Positions 1 through 13,153 of a stretch of 64,000 bases of DNA are shown here, in pieces. The first letter of the stretch is position 1, and the number at the start of each line of letters is the position of its first letter. Source of the DNA: Hydractinia symbiolongicarpus (taxonomy: Eukaryota > Cnidaria > Hydrozoa > Anthoathecata > Hydractiniidae). The translations under genes and the position numbers were made by a program. The notes under the pieces were generated by a model. It saw nothing but the letters and a program-made list of their open reading frames with translations, searched no databases and was not told the origin of the DNA. Where the stretch lies: positions 13,390,001-13,454,000 of the forward strand of contig NC_079887.1 of the NCBI RefSeq assembly GCF_029227915.1. Reading direction: 5' to 3'.

Positions 1-1086
1 AGCCACTGAAAAGTATAAAACCTAAAATGTGGCATGCTGGTGTCTAATAAATAAATATTGAAACACAATAAGTATCATAGCCATGCAACATAGCAATAAG
101 GAGTTATTAAAAAAACGACAGGGAGAGGAAAAGGGGGGTGGGGGGAGGGGCTGCGGGCAGAATTCGCCCTTCCCGAACCGAATATGCCTAATCATACCTG
201 TATTTAATCTGTACGCGGGAAAAAGTTAATATTTTACGAAATTAGTAAATGCAACATATGTATGTCTTGCGAATTTCCACAAATTTTACACCACTAGTTC
301 TATATAATAATCAAATCTGTTATGTGAGCGTTGCGATTGTCGAAAACTTGACATGTTAAACAATGTCCAGAAAATAGACTAATAATTCAATTAAAATGTG
401 ATCACATTGAAAATATGATTTGGTACCGAGACAAAGACGAACTTAGGGGCGGATTTAGACTTCGGCCAGTTTGGCATTTGTCTAGGGAAAATTTTTCCAT
501 TCGAACATTATCTTGTCTTAAAGCCGCACATTGTTTAAATTGACCGCTCAAAGTCCCGATAACGAACACAATAGCAAAGGGAATATTTCAGATCATTAAA
601 GTCTCTTTTGTCAACGTTGTGTCCAGGACATCTTGTATACTTTCTGACATCGGGACGGAGATGCAAACATGACCCTGGCGCAGACCTCTCGGTCCATCCG
701 ATTGGGTTAAGCTAAAAACTTAAACAGACTGTTGAAACTTCGAAATTCGATACATGGCTATGTGATGTTTTATGGCTTTTACATAGATGTCTTTCCAAGA
801 TTGTGCCGTATGCTTTTGATCGGGTGAAAAAGGCAACGATTCTCAACATTAGTTAAAGTAAAAATAGGCTACGTAAGTTCATCAGAAAATGGAATTACGT
901 TATTTAGCAAATGTGAGTGTACACAATTTTAAAGTGAATGGATCTCGTTATGCTGACTAAATCTAGATAAATGCCGAAAAAAAATCAAACACGGTTTTGC
1001 CAAGTATTCAGCATGGCATAAGAATTCCAATCATAAAATCTAAATTGAAATACAATTCATCACTTCTCTATATCTTTTTTAAAGGA
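1..1086. other. Non-coding stretch, no gene recognised
   Basis: AT-rich sequence with frequent stops in all frames and no recognisable protein motif. There is a short G-rich run near 132-150. I see nothing else that can be named. Confidence 0.5.
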
Positions 1087-1196
1087 CTAGTCGTTAGGCC
1101 GTGGAAAAATCCACGAGTTCGCCCTTCGCAGCTAAGCTACCATTGTGCGTGATAGACAGACGGACGGTCAGACGTATACGGGCATTATAATATAGA
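1087..1196 (-). mobile_element. Short non-autonomous Helitron-like element, apparently complete
   Basis: Read on the minus strand, the unit begins TCTATATTATAATG directly after an A. It contains a TCTGTCTG-type stretch and ends with a hairpin (GTGGA-TTTT-TCCAC), a short spacer and CTAG followed by T. A 5' TC, a 3' hairpin plus CTRR, and insertion between A and T are the defining marks of Helitrons. At 110 bp it carries no protein and would depend on an autonomous partner not present here. Related ends occur near 8090, 26158, 28665, 38478 and 40878. Confidence 0.55.
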
Positions 1197-2484
1197 TTAT
1201 ACTTAAACCTTGGTTTTTATTTTATTTTTACACATGGTGATTTTGCACATTTTCTTTCTTTTGTTTCGCTTGTCCATGATTTTTACTTGTATTCCCTTGG
1301 GTATAACATTTTAATTAAATCAATTAATTATTTTATTGTAGATATTTTGTATAAAGGTTTGTAGCTTAGGATATTTTTATCACTTGAAAATGTAACACAG
1401 TTACAAAAAGCTTCGTGCTACTTTATAAATTTAAAAATAAAATTTTAACATGTGTTTTTAAAACTTTTCTTATTTATCATAATTAAACCTTGGTATTTTG
1501 TTACTTTTCCTAACTTTTATTTCGCTTTAATTTTTCGGAAAATATTTTATGCCGAAGTGTTGCAAGTAATGTTTCGTGTTCAGCGAATTTTTTTAGGGGG
1601 TAAAAAAAAGTTAAATTATTCTTATCAGATTTACGGGACTGGGACTGTGACCATGTACAAAGCACTTTTACATATATATTTTAGATAAGAAATTTAGGCT
1701 ATTTTTTGCCTAATTACGCCAATCTAAGATGCAAAAATACTAACATCCGCAATATTTTGACTAAAATACTGGAAAAAGGAATCCAAAAATTATATTGTGA
1801 TATTTCAGAGAAAAAAAATTAATAACTTTAAATTTTATTCGATACTTTTAACAAAAAACATTACAAAATTCACCTTTTTTATTGAAAATTTCAATCAAAA
1901 TCTCGATCCCTTCGAAAATAAAGAAAGGGTGGGTTGATCGCAGTTTACGACGTGAATATATACGGAAAGTGGTTTCTGCGAAGAAAAGATTGCAAGTTTC
2001 AGTGAAAAAAAAAAATACAACTTCTACACTTTTCACAACCTTCGGTGAGTGTTAGTTTTGTAAGTTTTTTATGTGTTGTGATCTGTTAGCCATTGAAGCC
2101 CTGAATTTATGTACCCTCATGTTATACAACAATACACTTTAATTACGCGACACACTCTACACTTTTCGATAACCAATTCAATAAAATATAATGCTTTGTA
2201 AAAAAGATCTGCGGGACACGTCTTTATCTCCAAAAAGCAAGAAGACGAAACTATCCATTCTGTCCATACCGCCTTGTATTTTTCCAGAGTAAAATCAACA
2301 TATGCTGCTTGATAATAAATTCGGCCACGAAACACAACATCTTTGCAAATAATCGTTTTCAACGTTGTGTTTTAAACTTCCAGTTGTATGTATAATGTTC
2401 TGTCGCGTCATCGCCTGATTTCTTACCCTTTTTGCGAGTTGTGTTGATCGGCTACGTATCTGTTATAGTTATAACTTTTACTAC
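1197..2484. other. Non-coding stretch, no gene recognised
   Basis: AT-rich, with short open frames lacking any domain signature or plausible exon structure. Nothing further identified. Confidence 0.5.
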
Positions 2485-2885
2485 TTGGAATTTTCTTTAA
2501 CCTTCTTAAGCCTTTTTGCGATTCCACTTTTGATAAATTTAGTTCCTTGGTTTTCATCTTCTGAGACTAAATCGTCGGTTAAATATTCGCGCGTAGTTAA
2601 AGATTATCCTCTATTGGCTAAACGAAACGCTTTCATTCTTTTAAGCAAAATTTGCATACATTCTTAAAGCCTCCTTTTACCTCTTCCGCGCTAATTTCTT
2701 TCTTACCCAATTCGTGGAAAGCATCACCGACGCAATCGAACCCGTTTCGTACATAGCTTCTTTTACACTTTTAGCTTCGACTGTTGATTGGTTAGCTGTT
2801 CTTTCATGACTTCCATAGCTAATTTGATCGCCACATTAAGAAACTGCTCCTGCGCACATCTGATAGTTTCGTTGCTGATGTTTTA
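2485..2885 (-). pseudogene. Decayed coding sequence of unknown family
   Basis: On the minus strand several adjacent frames give protein-like segments interrupted by stops or frameshifts: an amphipathic segment around 2870-2795 (QFLNVAIKLAMEVMKEQL), a segment around 2757-2636 (FDCVGDAFHELGKKEISAEE) and a charged segment around 2600-2487 (YLTDDLVSEDENQG). Composition changes between frames as expected for a broken gene. I do not recognise the family; a transposon accessory protein is one possibility. It could also be chance. Confidence 0.3.
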
Positions 2886-5300
2886 GATGTCGATTGGCGA
2901 TGAACATTTAGCGTAAGATACTGGAGCTCTAAACAAGGTATTTTAAAATCTAGTACCGCAGTTTATCAGAACACTACTTTTCTAATAACAAACAGGGTAT
3001 TAATTCAAATGTCTTTATACCAACTAGTCCCACCAGAACCACAAAGAAACTGGATTTCCGCCTTTCTGACAAACAAAAATGTGCTCCTTTTATTTTCGAA
3101 ATAGCCGAGTACATACAACTTTCCAAGCAACACAGCACTACGGTAATGCATTTAAACTTAATTTTATGAAGGGTTAGTCTTTTGTTTTAATAAAACTAGC
3201 GGGGGGACACAGGGTCAAAATGCGTGTACGCTTTTTATAACAGTAGCTGTGTTACTCGGTGTTGAACACCACGTTAAGCGCCTAATAAAGCATTAAATCA
3301 ATTCGTAAACTGTGTCATAGATCCAGGTGGAGTGCTTTTCTACTAGTACACATTTTTAAAAATATAGACATTGCGTTGTTACCCCGTCATAACAAAAACA
3401 ATTAGTCGGATTTTGCAGAATAAGTTTCTGTAAACGTTAACAAATTTATCAGACTGAGCGCTTAGTACATGTAAACTGTGTCACACATGTATATAGGCGT
3501 ATAGCCTTTTCCCAAAAAACTTAACACAACTTCAATTTTAAGTAAAACAAAACACAAAACAGCTTGTTGTTAACACCAGGTTGAACTTTTATTAAACCTA
3601 AACCGTGTCACAAATGAGTAGTAGGCGTAATACTATTTTCCTAAAAACAAAATTATTACAACGGTTTAAATAAAAGCACAGGAAACAACCCATCATTACC
3701 CTATCCAGCTAAAAAAGTTTATTTCCCGGAATAAGTTTTTATGACAGTAGTAAAATGAGTAGCTACCTAATTACGTTTAGTATCATAAGAAATATTAAAT
3801 AAGAAATTTGATGTAGCTAAAAACTGCATTTGGCTACTTTCCCATTTTAGAAGGTAGCTAAAGAGCTAGCTAGTTAGCCACAATCGCAACATAAAAATAT
3901 GCCAAACTAAATAAAAACTTTAAAAGAATGGGAATAAATGTGACTGGCCAAAGCTAGCTTTAACAGAATGCTACCCTGAGAAGTCTACATCCCTAGCTAA
4001 AATCTTTTAATTGGTTTGTAAGATCTATACATGGCTAGCAAACGTGACGATATATTTATCCTTACACGTAAAAACAAATATAAAAAAAGAAATATTTCTA
4101 TAGATACAAAGTGTTTAAAAGAGAAAACCCTACAACACTGCCAAACTAAAAATAGCCTTCGTAGCATGTTTCCGATATTTCAGGTTCTGCCGTGATTTTT
4201 GAAATTAGGTCCGTAAAAATCGGGTTCTGCAATAATTTTCCGAAAAAAACTGTGCGCAACCATTTTGAACAGCTATTATTAAAGAGATAGACTAATGTCC
4301 GTGTATTTGTCAGTTTACTCCTTTTGCAAGTGGGTGTTATTATGTCTTATTCTGTGGCCGACAAATTAACTTATCGTTGACGTTAATGAAATGGTTTGGT
4401 GGCAGTAACTTTGAGAAAACTAGCAATGTCAATAAATTAAGTTAAAGGCATAGCAACTTAAAGACGGATTACAATAACTAGCATCGTCTGATAGATGAAT
4501 AAGCAGGGATCACTTGACGCTAAATTAGGCCAATTTACCCAGGCTTTGTTGACACAACCTGTTATTGAGCAGACATATTTGCAGGTGCTTAGAAATAAAA
4601 ACACGTTTCCAACAAAGTTAACAATTTTTACTCGCTAAATAACAAAATGCAAGACGAAACTTAAGCAAAAATTACACATATAACACGACATAAAATATAT
4701 TAAGAAATAAACACTTACTAGAAATATAGTGGCGTAAGCCAAGGCAACTACAAGTAAGAAAAACAACTGAAACTTTTACTAACATGCAGGGCAACTGTGA
4801 TGTACGAAGGTGAAAGACTAATTTCATATAGCAGAGAATTTATTTGCAAAATGTACGTTGGACTCTGTCGCTACATGTGGACGACTCAACGCGCAGAAAA
4901 AATATGTGCAAGATGTGCAGAAAACAAAAGAACTCAAGTGGGAAATATAACTAAAAATAGTTTAAAAAAATACACCTATCATTTTTACATAACTAACACG
5001 GGGCATCACAGCACAAAAACTAACATATATAACAAAACTCGTGCTCCACCGCAGAGCAGACTTAACAAGTTATTCTAAGTGTAATTTAACAAAGAGGAAA
5101 AATTGAAACTATTGTGCGAAACTTATAATGAATAATAGCAGTGGACTGCGAATAAAGATAATTATTTAAAAAACATTTTAGTGAGACCCGATAGTTTCGA
5201 AGCTATTAATTAACAAATCACTAGTTTCGGAGACGCTCTTTCAGTTAAAATTATGTCAAAAGAAGATGACTGTCCTGTAAGTGTTTAACCACTAATAACA
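2886..5300. other. Non-coding stretch with weak degenerate repeats
   Basis: Between about 3240 and 3620 a phrase like AAACTGTGTCAC recurs three times (near 3309, 3474 and 3600) beside similar GTTAACACCA-type text, suggesting an old degenerate tandem repeat. GCTAGCTA-type microsatellite runs occur around 3840-4035. A 93-codon open frame at 4797-5078 has no recognisable domain and is probably not a gene. Confidence 0.4.
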
Positions 5301-6224
5301 TTATGGATAATATTTTTGCACGAACTTGTACACCGCTTTGGCGAGTGCTCTACTGTATTCAGGACCTTCCTTGCTATTCCGGAATTGTTTATGGGTTTCA
5401 ACTTGTACAGCATCTATCGCGCCCTGATGTAACGATCCATACATTCGCGTATTATAACCGCCTCTGAAATATCCATTCTTACCTGGTTTGGGATTAACAG
5501 ACGATGGTACTGTATCGTAATTTTCGTCCTGCAGAAATTGACCCAAACTTTCTTGTCCCCTTAGCAGTTCATTGAAACTGATTGCAACGTTTTTTGCCAG
5601 ATTTTTAATGGAGGAATGATGCGCTAGAGGAGTGCCGTCATTCAAGGTTGATTTTGAAATTAGGTAACCCAACTCATCCCAACCCTTAGGATGCGTTTGA
5701 CCATGCATATCAATCACCAAACCAGCACCATGAATCTTTGATCTGGCCTTTTCGATAAATCCATGAAACTCTTTAAAGGCAGTGACAGCTTCTGGTACGT
5801 TGAATGTGGCTTCATTTTTTTCTCGGTTGCCATCAAATTTTCTGCGATGAAGTGAGTTAACAATCAAATGAGGTCTTCTTTTCGTCAAAAGCTTTAAAAA
5901 TTTAGCAAGCATGACAGACAACTCTTTAGTATACACATCTTTGAAAGTTTTGGCTTTACACTTTTCCTTATCCTTTACACCACAGGAATGACTCGATACA
6001 CATGAATCTCCAACAAGACATCCGGCATCACGATCAGAAATATTCCCAGGTATCAGACTGCCTCCATGTGGAGCAATGATAATTATATTAGAGCCAGCGT
6101 CTCCTTCTTCGTAATAACAGTAATGTTTATCCTTATATTTACCTGAGCATGTATAGGTTTTACTTGATATAGAACTGACAACTGCAAGCAAGAATATTAA
6201 GGTGCACGAAACAGAACCAGTCAT
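5301..6224 (-). CDS. Secreted N-formylglutamate amidohydrolase-like protein (FGase family)
   Basis: A single uninterrupted 307-codon reading frame, started at the ATG at 6224 because it gives a clear signal peptide (residues about 1-21, hydrophobic core FLLAVVSSISS). Motifs resemble the FGase-like amidohydrolase fold: PHGG at 52-55, HRRKFDGNRE at 126-135, DMHGQTH at 172-178, and a GYFRGGYNTR / VQVETHKQFR block at about 251-282. In this family His and Glu/Asp residues in such motifs bind a metal and hydrolyse N-acyl glutamate or related amide bonds. Six Cys residues before position 90 fit an extracellular protein. No intron is seen, unlike the neighbouring multi-exon genes. The substrate is unknown; the family call comes from motif recognition only. 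Confidence 0.6.
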   Translation of the reverse strand: MTGSVSCTLIFLLAVVSSISSKTYTCSGKYKDKHYCYYEEGDAGSNIIIIAPHGGSLIPGNISDRDAGCLVGDSCVSSHSCGVKDKEKCKAKTFKDVYTKELSVMLAKFLKLLTKRRPHLIVNSLHRRKFDGNREKNEATFNVPEAVTAFKEFHGFIEKARSKIHGAGLVIDMHGQTHPKGWDELGYLISKSTLNDGTPLAHHSSIKNLAKNVAISFNELLRGQESLGQFLQDENYDTVPSSVNPKPGKNGYFRGGYNTRMYGSLHQGAIDAVQVETHKQFRNSKEGPEYSRALAKAVYKFVQKYYP

Positions 6225-8089
6225 CTTGGCCGTGGCTTTAGATTTAATCCTTTCTCACTTACTACTTAACGCAATATAAATTGATGCTTTACGTTTTTTA
6301 CTTTTAACAAAATAAATGTTTCTTAATAGACAAAGCTATTAAATGAAGTTAATTGAAAACTTCTAATGGGATGACATATTAATTGGACCCTCTTTTTTAA
6401 TAAAATTAGTGCAGAAATTACGACAATTACTGAAATCCCAAGTATCAATCGATATAGTATTTTTTTTTAAGAAAAATTGAGGTTTAATCCCTTTATATCT
6501 GGTGGGGGAAAGTAATTGCAACCTTTTTGTTAAGCATTTGATTAAATGATGTAATTTTGTGACTTTTCATAACTTTCATTTGGATTCGTGATAAACAACA
6601 TTTAAGAAAATATCGCTTTGAAGAAATAATGTCATTTGTGATCGCAATGTTATCATTGTAGTCTTTTTCTTGACTGCCAAATTTAGTGACATAACCATCA
6701 ATATTAAAAAAATAAGTTTTCGTGATCTTTATCCTGGGCATAGGACACTTTTTCCAAATAATATCGTCATTAAAGTCCTTTTCTTTACTCGATTATTGTT
6801 AAATGCAATATGATACATAATGTGTCAGTTTATGAAATGAACATCAAGATAAAACTACACGATAAAGACACGCGTTTTCTTCTGTCCCGTCTTAATTGTC
6901 TAAATTAAACTAAATTAACAAAAGTGAAGAAGAGTCAGCTTTTTGGCGGAAGTTGTCGGATGCAACTGTCAATAGCGGTAGTAAACAATGGTCGTGCTAA
7001 ATTTACTCGAATTTGTCGACGAGAAAAGTCGACGAAAATTCGCGAAGAGCTCTCTTCAGTGTAATTACACGAAATTACACATTGATATGTGCATATCAGT
7101 TAGGGCGAATTGTTAAATCGGTACTGCATCACTCAGTCAAATCAATATGTCTCTGAGAAACACTCAGGAGGAGATGAAATAATAAACAGCGTAATAGAAC
7201 TTAAACAGCGACATGAAAGACTCAAAAAAAGCGCATTGTGTTAAGTCATCGGAGTAGTATATATACAAAGAGCGCCTACACGTTTTGTTAATTAGATTGC
7301 ACGATTGCACTCTATAGACGATAAAAAACAGATAACCACCAAATATTAAGTTTTAATAAATTTTCTTTTCAAACGACAAGCTTTCTCAGGAACAGTATAT
7401 ACACAAATAACGCCCACATATTTTGGTACAAAAAAAAGGTTATTAGGAGGAGGATGGCAGATTTCGCTTTCCCTAACTTTTGGTAGAATTTTCCAAATTG
7501 AATCAAACCTGGTACACTTATAGTGCGTCATAAAAGGAACAAAACTGTATCAATAATTTTTTCTATGTCACTACGTTTTATGTAACAACATCGAAAGCTT
7601 GAAATTTGTTTACATAATTCATATGGACATTATTTCTCGATTTGGGGTATTTAATTACGTTTTCAATTTATAAATTTCTTTTAATAAGGTAATGTTGCTT
7701 TGCAAGTTTCAAGTTCTAAGTATAATACTCAAAGAAATTGTTATGTTTTCCTGATTGTAATAATTTAATAGAAATTTAAGGAGTAATAGCCAATGTCTAA
7801 GGCTCTGAGAGGTATGAGACATAAAATTTTGGCTGGTGTGTAATAGATAAATGTTAAAGTTCAGTCAGTACCATAACCATGCAGCTTAACAAAAAAAAGT
7901 TGCAGGGGCAGGAATTCGCGCCTGCCCACGGAGCAAATAGGGTTAATATGGCTGGCTGCATATTTGCGGTATGGTTAGCTGCATCTTTGCAGTGTACGGT
8001 AGTTTTTGTTTTTGCTTACGAATAAGTTTTACTGAATAATATTTACATGTCGTAAGATTAGTTTAATCTTAACCTTACTACAAGTAATA
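6225..8089. other. Non-coding stretch, no gene recognised
   Basis: Upstream flank of the FGase-like gene. AT-rich, without convincing exons; the open frames near 6493-6741 and 7346-7531 have no domain signature. Confidence 0.5.
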
Positions 8090-8640
8090 TCTCTTATAAT
8101 AATACGGAGAGTGTATCTGTCTGTCTGTAACAGGCAAAGTGAATGTGTAAGTTGTCAAACAGAATCGGATTTCGCAGGAAAAAGTCACCTAAAAGCTTCA
8201 AATTCCTAAAGTTTTCTATTTTACCTCTATCTTTATAAAAAGCTAGCTAGCATATTTGTTCACATACCCTGGTGCGTAAGTAATATATTTGTCCTAAAAT
8301 TCGAAATGTTACATATTTGCTGTCCAAACAGAAAACTTTGGTTTGTTGAACTCACTGTAATGTTACTATTTTACATTACTATTGTTTCTCTTTATATGTG
8401 TTTAACTAAGCATAAATAGCTAGCTATAGACCTAGCTATAGCCCAAGCTTAAGTATATTTAACTGGTTTTCTTAGTTATTTTTAGCTAGCTAATGTTAGC
8501 TGCAAGGCTTCACACCATAGTTTTAACCTAGGAGTTATGTTGTTATTCCTCTTTTTAGGTAGCTACCTTAGTAGTAAAACTTTTCTCCTTTATTAAAGAT
8601 GAAATATGATGTAAAAAACTAGCTATAAAATCTTTTAACG
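8090..8640 (+). repeat. Dispersed repeat with Helitron-like 5' end
   Basis: Starts TCTCTTATAATAATACGG after an A, followed by a TCTGTCTGTCTGTAACAGG stretch, the same 5' signature as other copies in this window. The body (about 8260-8450, including ACTGTAATGTTACTATTTTA and GCTAGCTA runs) is clearly similar to the reverse complement of about 40130-40340. I cannot find the 3' hairpin/CTAG end, so the right border is approximate. Confidence 0.4.
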
Positions 8641-10559
8641 TGTTCATGAACTAATAGGATATATAGTGTGATGCACAATTCCCATAGAGTATATTTTTCA
8701 CATTTCCCGTTAACTTTACAGGGAGACCACATGCAACGGGACAAGTGGAACAAATTTTGTAAAATTTAAAGTGTGTATGTTAAATTATTTTTTATTGTTT
8801 TGTTTCTGATATCCTGTTAAACTTTTATCAGCCTACATGTTAAATGTCAAGTTATGGTTACCGGGGTTGCTTTCATTTAATTGGAAATTTACGTGTGTTT
8901 ATGGCCTTGGGTTAAAAAAATTATGAGAGAATGATATGGTTACCCATTTATACTGTTTGTGTTGCTGTTATTTGAAATTTTGTGTAAACTTTTATGGAAA
9001 TAGACCACATACAATATACTGAAAGAACAAATTTTTGTAGAATTGGACTTCATTGTAAGTTGTTGTGTAAGCTAATGTCTTTTATATTTCGTATTATGAA
9101 CTTTTGTTGGGAAAAACTATGTGATGTCATTTTTGCTAGAAGAAAATCCTTTACGTTTTTGGTTTTGTTCAGAGTTTTTCAAAATTTTGCAGGAATAGGT
9201 GTTTGCTGATTATAAAGAAATTACTAAATGTTTTGACTGAAACTGTTTTGTGTTTTTTCACATTTTGTAATCTAATGGGCGGGAACTTTATGCACTTAAA
9301 TGACTAAGTTTTCTATATTGGATGGATTTCACATTTATGGGAAATGAAAAAGGTTTGAACAAAATATTTGCTTTCTATTTCACCTTGATTGTTCTTGTAA
9401 TACATAGTTCATTTCTTCGTTATACCAATGAATTCGCGAAAGTTAATTCTTGCGAAAAATCCAAAATTACTCAATTCGTAAAATACGCATTTTTTGCCTC
9501 GCGGAACTTTATTTTGCAAATGTTTTCTCCTTTATAGAAAAAGCGAACAAAAAACTATTTTGTGGCAGCCAGAAAGTAAAATCCTACATCCTAAAATGTG
9601 CTAAGGTAAGTACTATAATATTAAAAAACGATATTTCAGACTAAGTATCTGTATATCTTCCTAAAAAAATTGTTAAAAAAAATCTTCATGGCTGTACAGG
9701 ATGAAGATTAGAAGGTTTTGATGTACTTACGAGTAAACATCAAAAATGGGATCTTTTACTTAAGATAACCAAGAATATTTTACGTACTATAATAATTACA
9801 ATTTACAACCTTCGTTTAAACTTCTTTGAACTTTAAAAATAGCTGTCGTGACTAACAACAATATTTTTTCATGTTTGGAGTCCTTTTTCACAAAATACTA
9901 CGAGCTTCGATCGATAATTCTTTTTTATTTTATTTGTTATTTATTTGTTTCAATAGTATTTGTACAGGCAAACTGTTCTTTCTATAAAGTTCTGTTTGTT
10001 AATAAATATCAAAAGTTAAAGACATTGTTTATTACATGTACATTATAATTAAGTTTGTTTTGATGAGAAGACGCCAAATGCTAATAAATATACAGACCGG
10101 ACATACTCAACAACAAATTCAACGCGCAATACAGTGGCTTCATCTTTATTCACGAATCTTTACCTTATTTATCTTTACTCACAATGTAAATATTAATTCG
10201 TTCAGTACGTTCAGTAGTTTAAAATAATAAAAAAGTTCTTCACCTGTTGTTCAACATTTTTTGCTGTTTTGATCTTCAACTTTTTTTGATTCATTATTTT
10301 GTTGGTATTGAACCGGGGCGCCATCAAAAGGAGGGAAAATATATCCAATTGTTTTTTTAATTTAGCCACTTGTTTGGCAAATATGTAAAAATACTGAATT
10401 AAAAAAACTGCACTCGCCAAGATGTAAACAAAACTGGTATTATTTTAACAGACTGTTTTGTTTTATATGTTGGGTCTAGTGTTTTGTCGCTCTGAAAAGT
10501 GTTAGGTAAAAATATAGTTTTTATGTCAAAAAACACCATTTTATATAACGAATATTTTC
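8641..10559. other. Non-coding stretch, no gene recognised
   Basis: AT-rich with short open frames (8994-9209, 9322-9644, 9848-10420) rich in F, I, K and N and without domain motifs or splice logic. Confidence 0.45.
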
Positions 10560-13045
10560 TGTATCAAAACATTCTTAGGACGTTTTGCCAGAAGTACACC
10601 AGGTAAAATAGTACACCAGCCAAAAAATCCAACATATTCCGTTAAGTCATACAGGTAATTACAAAATTTCTACAATGTACAGTTTCAGTTTGTAATGCAT
10701 CCTACCAAAGCAAAGAGTCAGTCTATTACAAACACCAACCCTCCCAAAGTTTCAGTCAAAATATAAGAAATCAATAGTTAACAACACATAAAAGAGATAT
10801 ATAAAAAACATGAACCATTTTGGTATGTTGTATATGTACTGTCATATTTCAATCAGAAATATCAAAAGAACATTTTGCCTTACGATCAAAACTTAATCAA
10901 GAAAATCAATTATTTTGATTATGTATAAACAAAACAGCGCAAACGTGCCCTGCATGATAACAATGCAGACTTTTCGAATTTAAGAATCGAATATATTTCA
11001 AACGATCGTAACGTAACATATGTAAACATTTATTTAAGTTTGTTTACATTAAGGTTTATTATAACGATATCAACACGGAATTACCCACTTCGTGGCGTTA
11101 AAAACAGTAACAACGGAAAAATTACTTTTTATATTTTATATAAATTCTTCTCTAGTATATTACACGATGTGTTTTTTAAGAATAGTATTTTTTCGTTTCA
11201 GTCTCAATTTTTTACACTTTCTTGACAAATGCTATCCTCATTATTCTTAATACATTCTTAGCATGGCTATGGCCTAGAAATATATAATGCCGTAATAAAA
11301 TACAGCTTGCTATGAGCTGCGAAAACTATTGACAAATTCTTTTTATATTTAGAATAAGTTTGACTTATTCTTAGGATATTCTTAACTTCTGACCCATTTT
11401 TGCCGCTCAAGACACAACAAGGAAATTAATATTTAAGGGAAAATTTAGCTTTAAAAGTTCAAACGGCCAAAAAATCGTTATACACTTATAACTATTTTTG
11501 TACAAGATACACCTTTGGCTTACACCTTTGGCCCAACTTCGATTACTAAACTTCGCCTCGTTCCAAGGAGAATAAATTGGAATCGTATACAATTGTTTGA
11601 TACATCTTCAATCAATTTTATTTGTGATGTTATATCATCATACGTTTTTCTTTTTTAAAAAAAATATTTCTAACTAACAACAACTTCGTTCGACAAAAAC
11701 AGTTTTGTTTTCTACATTATACATTCGAATTATTCATATTGAAATGCAATAGTTTGTTAAAGAGGAAACAATCTCAGTCCCAGAACACAAAAAATGGAAA
11801 TATAGATGAACAAATAAGCTTTAAGCTAACCTGATGATAAGTAAACATTGGCATGCTTTGTTTAAAATAACTTTTTTGAGAATTAATTTAAAAATACACA
11901 GCCTTCTTTTCTTTGGTTTTCTCTTTTTAGTTGTTGAACAACTTGTTTCCGTAAGATACGGAATTTGCATGCCAAAAACGGGGGTAAAAGGGTACTTTTT
12001 TAACCATTACGGCTTTATTGAGGCTTTAACCCTATTTGGTATGGGCTTTTTTGGCCCTTGCAAGTATGGGGGGGGGGGCATAAAGTGCCCGCGGGCTATA
12101 ACTTTTGTCCAGTTTGGTTTTAAGTGACGAAAATTGGCACAAAAAAGCATCAGTATGTTGTGACTTGATTAGTGACAAAATATTTAAGTTGACATGTCAT
12201 AACAGACGTCATAATGAAACAATGGTTGAAGAAAATATGTCTTTTTTCGAAATTCTCGTTTTTGTATCTTTTTTAAAACTATTTACAGTACTATTCAATA
12301 AAAAAGGGAATGTAAGATTTTATTAGAAACATGAACAGGTTGTATAAAGATAAAGGATTTCTCTAAGAAGAAAATGGAAATCGGTCAGAATTCAAATCTT
12401 CAAGTATTTTCTTTGAAAAATCTATATTTGAGAACCTTAGTGGAAGTAGCTGTCATGGAATAAAACTTGGTAATATCTATTGGCACTTATGTCAGTAGCT
12501 ACTCAATAAAGAGAATTTGGATTAAAATGGGAGAAAATAACCAATGACGTCATCATATCACAATAAAAATAGAGAAATAGGGAATTACAAATATTCTGGT
12601 CTGTAAATTAACAATATTCTGGTCTGCAAGTTACACAGTATGCATGTCAACATTGTATGATGAGTTTTTGTCACTCTCACATACATTATTCCATATTCAT
12701 GCAACTGGTTAGTTTAGAAAGCATTAATTTTTAGCACTGCAGTAAAAAAGTTGATATGACCACCTGTCAAGCAGGACAAAGTGGCATTGACAGGACAATT
12801 TTTGGAAATACTTTTTTTATTTTTCAAAAGTCCAATAAGAGTTAGGAAAAGTCACAAAATTTTAAGTAATTTCATCCAGTATTTAAAAAGTTATTAGACT
12901 TTGAAAATGCCACGGGCACTTTATGAAATAAACCGCCCTTTTGCGATTCCTTTTAATTTAGTAAATTTTTAGCGTAACGCCATGCTTTAAGAACTAAGAA
13001 AATGACCCGCGATTTTTGTGCCACGCCAGTCTTTTTTCCAAGCGT
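10560..13045 (+). repeat. Dispersed repeat copy 1, diverged partner of 26.6-28.2 kb
   Basis: Blocks matching 26.6-28.2 kb in the same order and orientation include GTTAAGTCATACA (10640 / 26615), TTTTCGAATTTAAGAATCGA (10972 / 26837), AGCTTTAAGCTAACCT (11817 / 27872) and the tail around 12960-13030 (like 28140-28210). This copy is interrupted at about 12080-12926 by a candidate inverted-repeat element. No protein motif is visible. Confidence 0.5.
12080..12926. mobile_element. Candidate MITE inside repeat copy 1
   Basis: Begins CATAAAGTGCCCGCGG and ends with the near-exact inverse (CCACGGGCACTTTATG), about 850 bp apart. It lies where the paralogous repeat at 28.07-28.14 kb has no comparable sequence, supporting a later insertion. 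Borders beyond the inverted repeats and any target duplication are unclear. No transposase frame is visible. Confidence 0.35.
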
Positions 13046-13153
13046 GGGTAACTAAGGTCCATCTGGAAACAAAATAGAACCGATGTCTTCGAGAAGCTTT
13101 TGTACAACATCAAGTAGTTTCAATGACACACTTCTCTCATGCAAAACATGGCA

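Noticed and set aside
4797-5078. 93-codon open frame
   Set aside because: No domain, no paralogue, no splice or promoter support; likely chance in stop-poor A-rich sequence.
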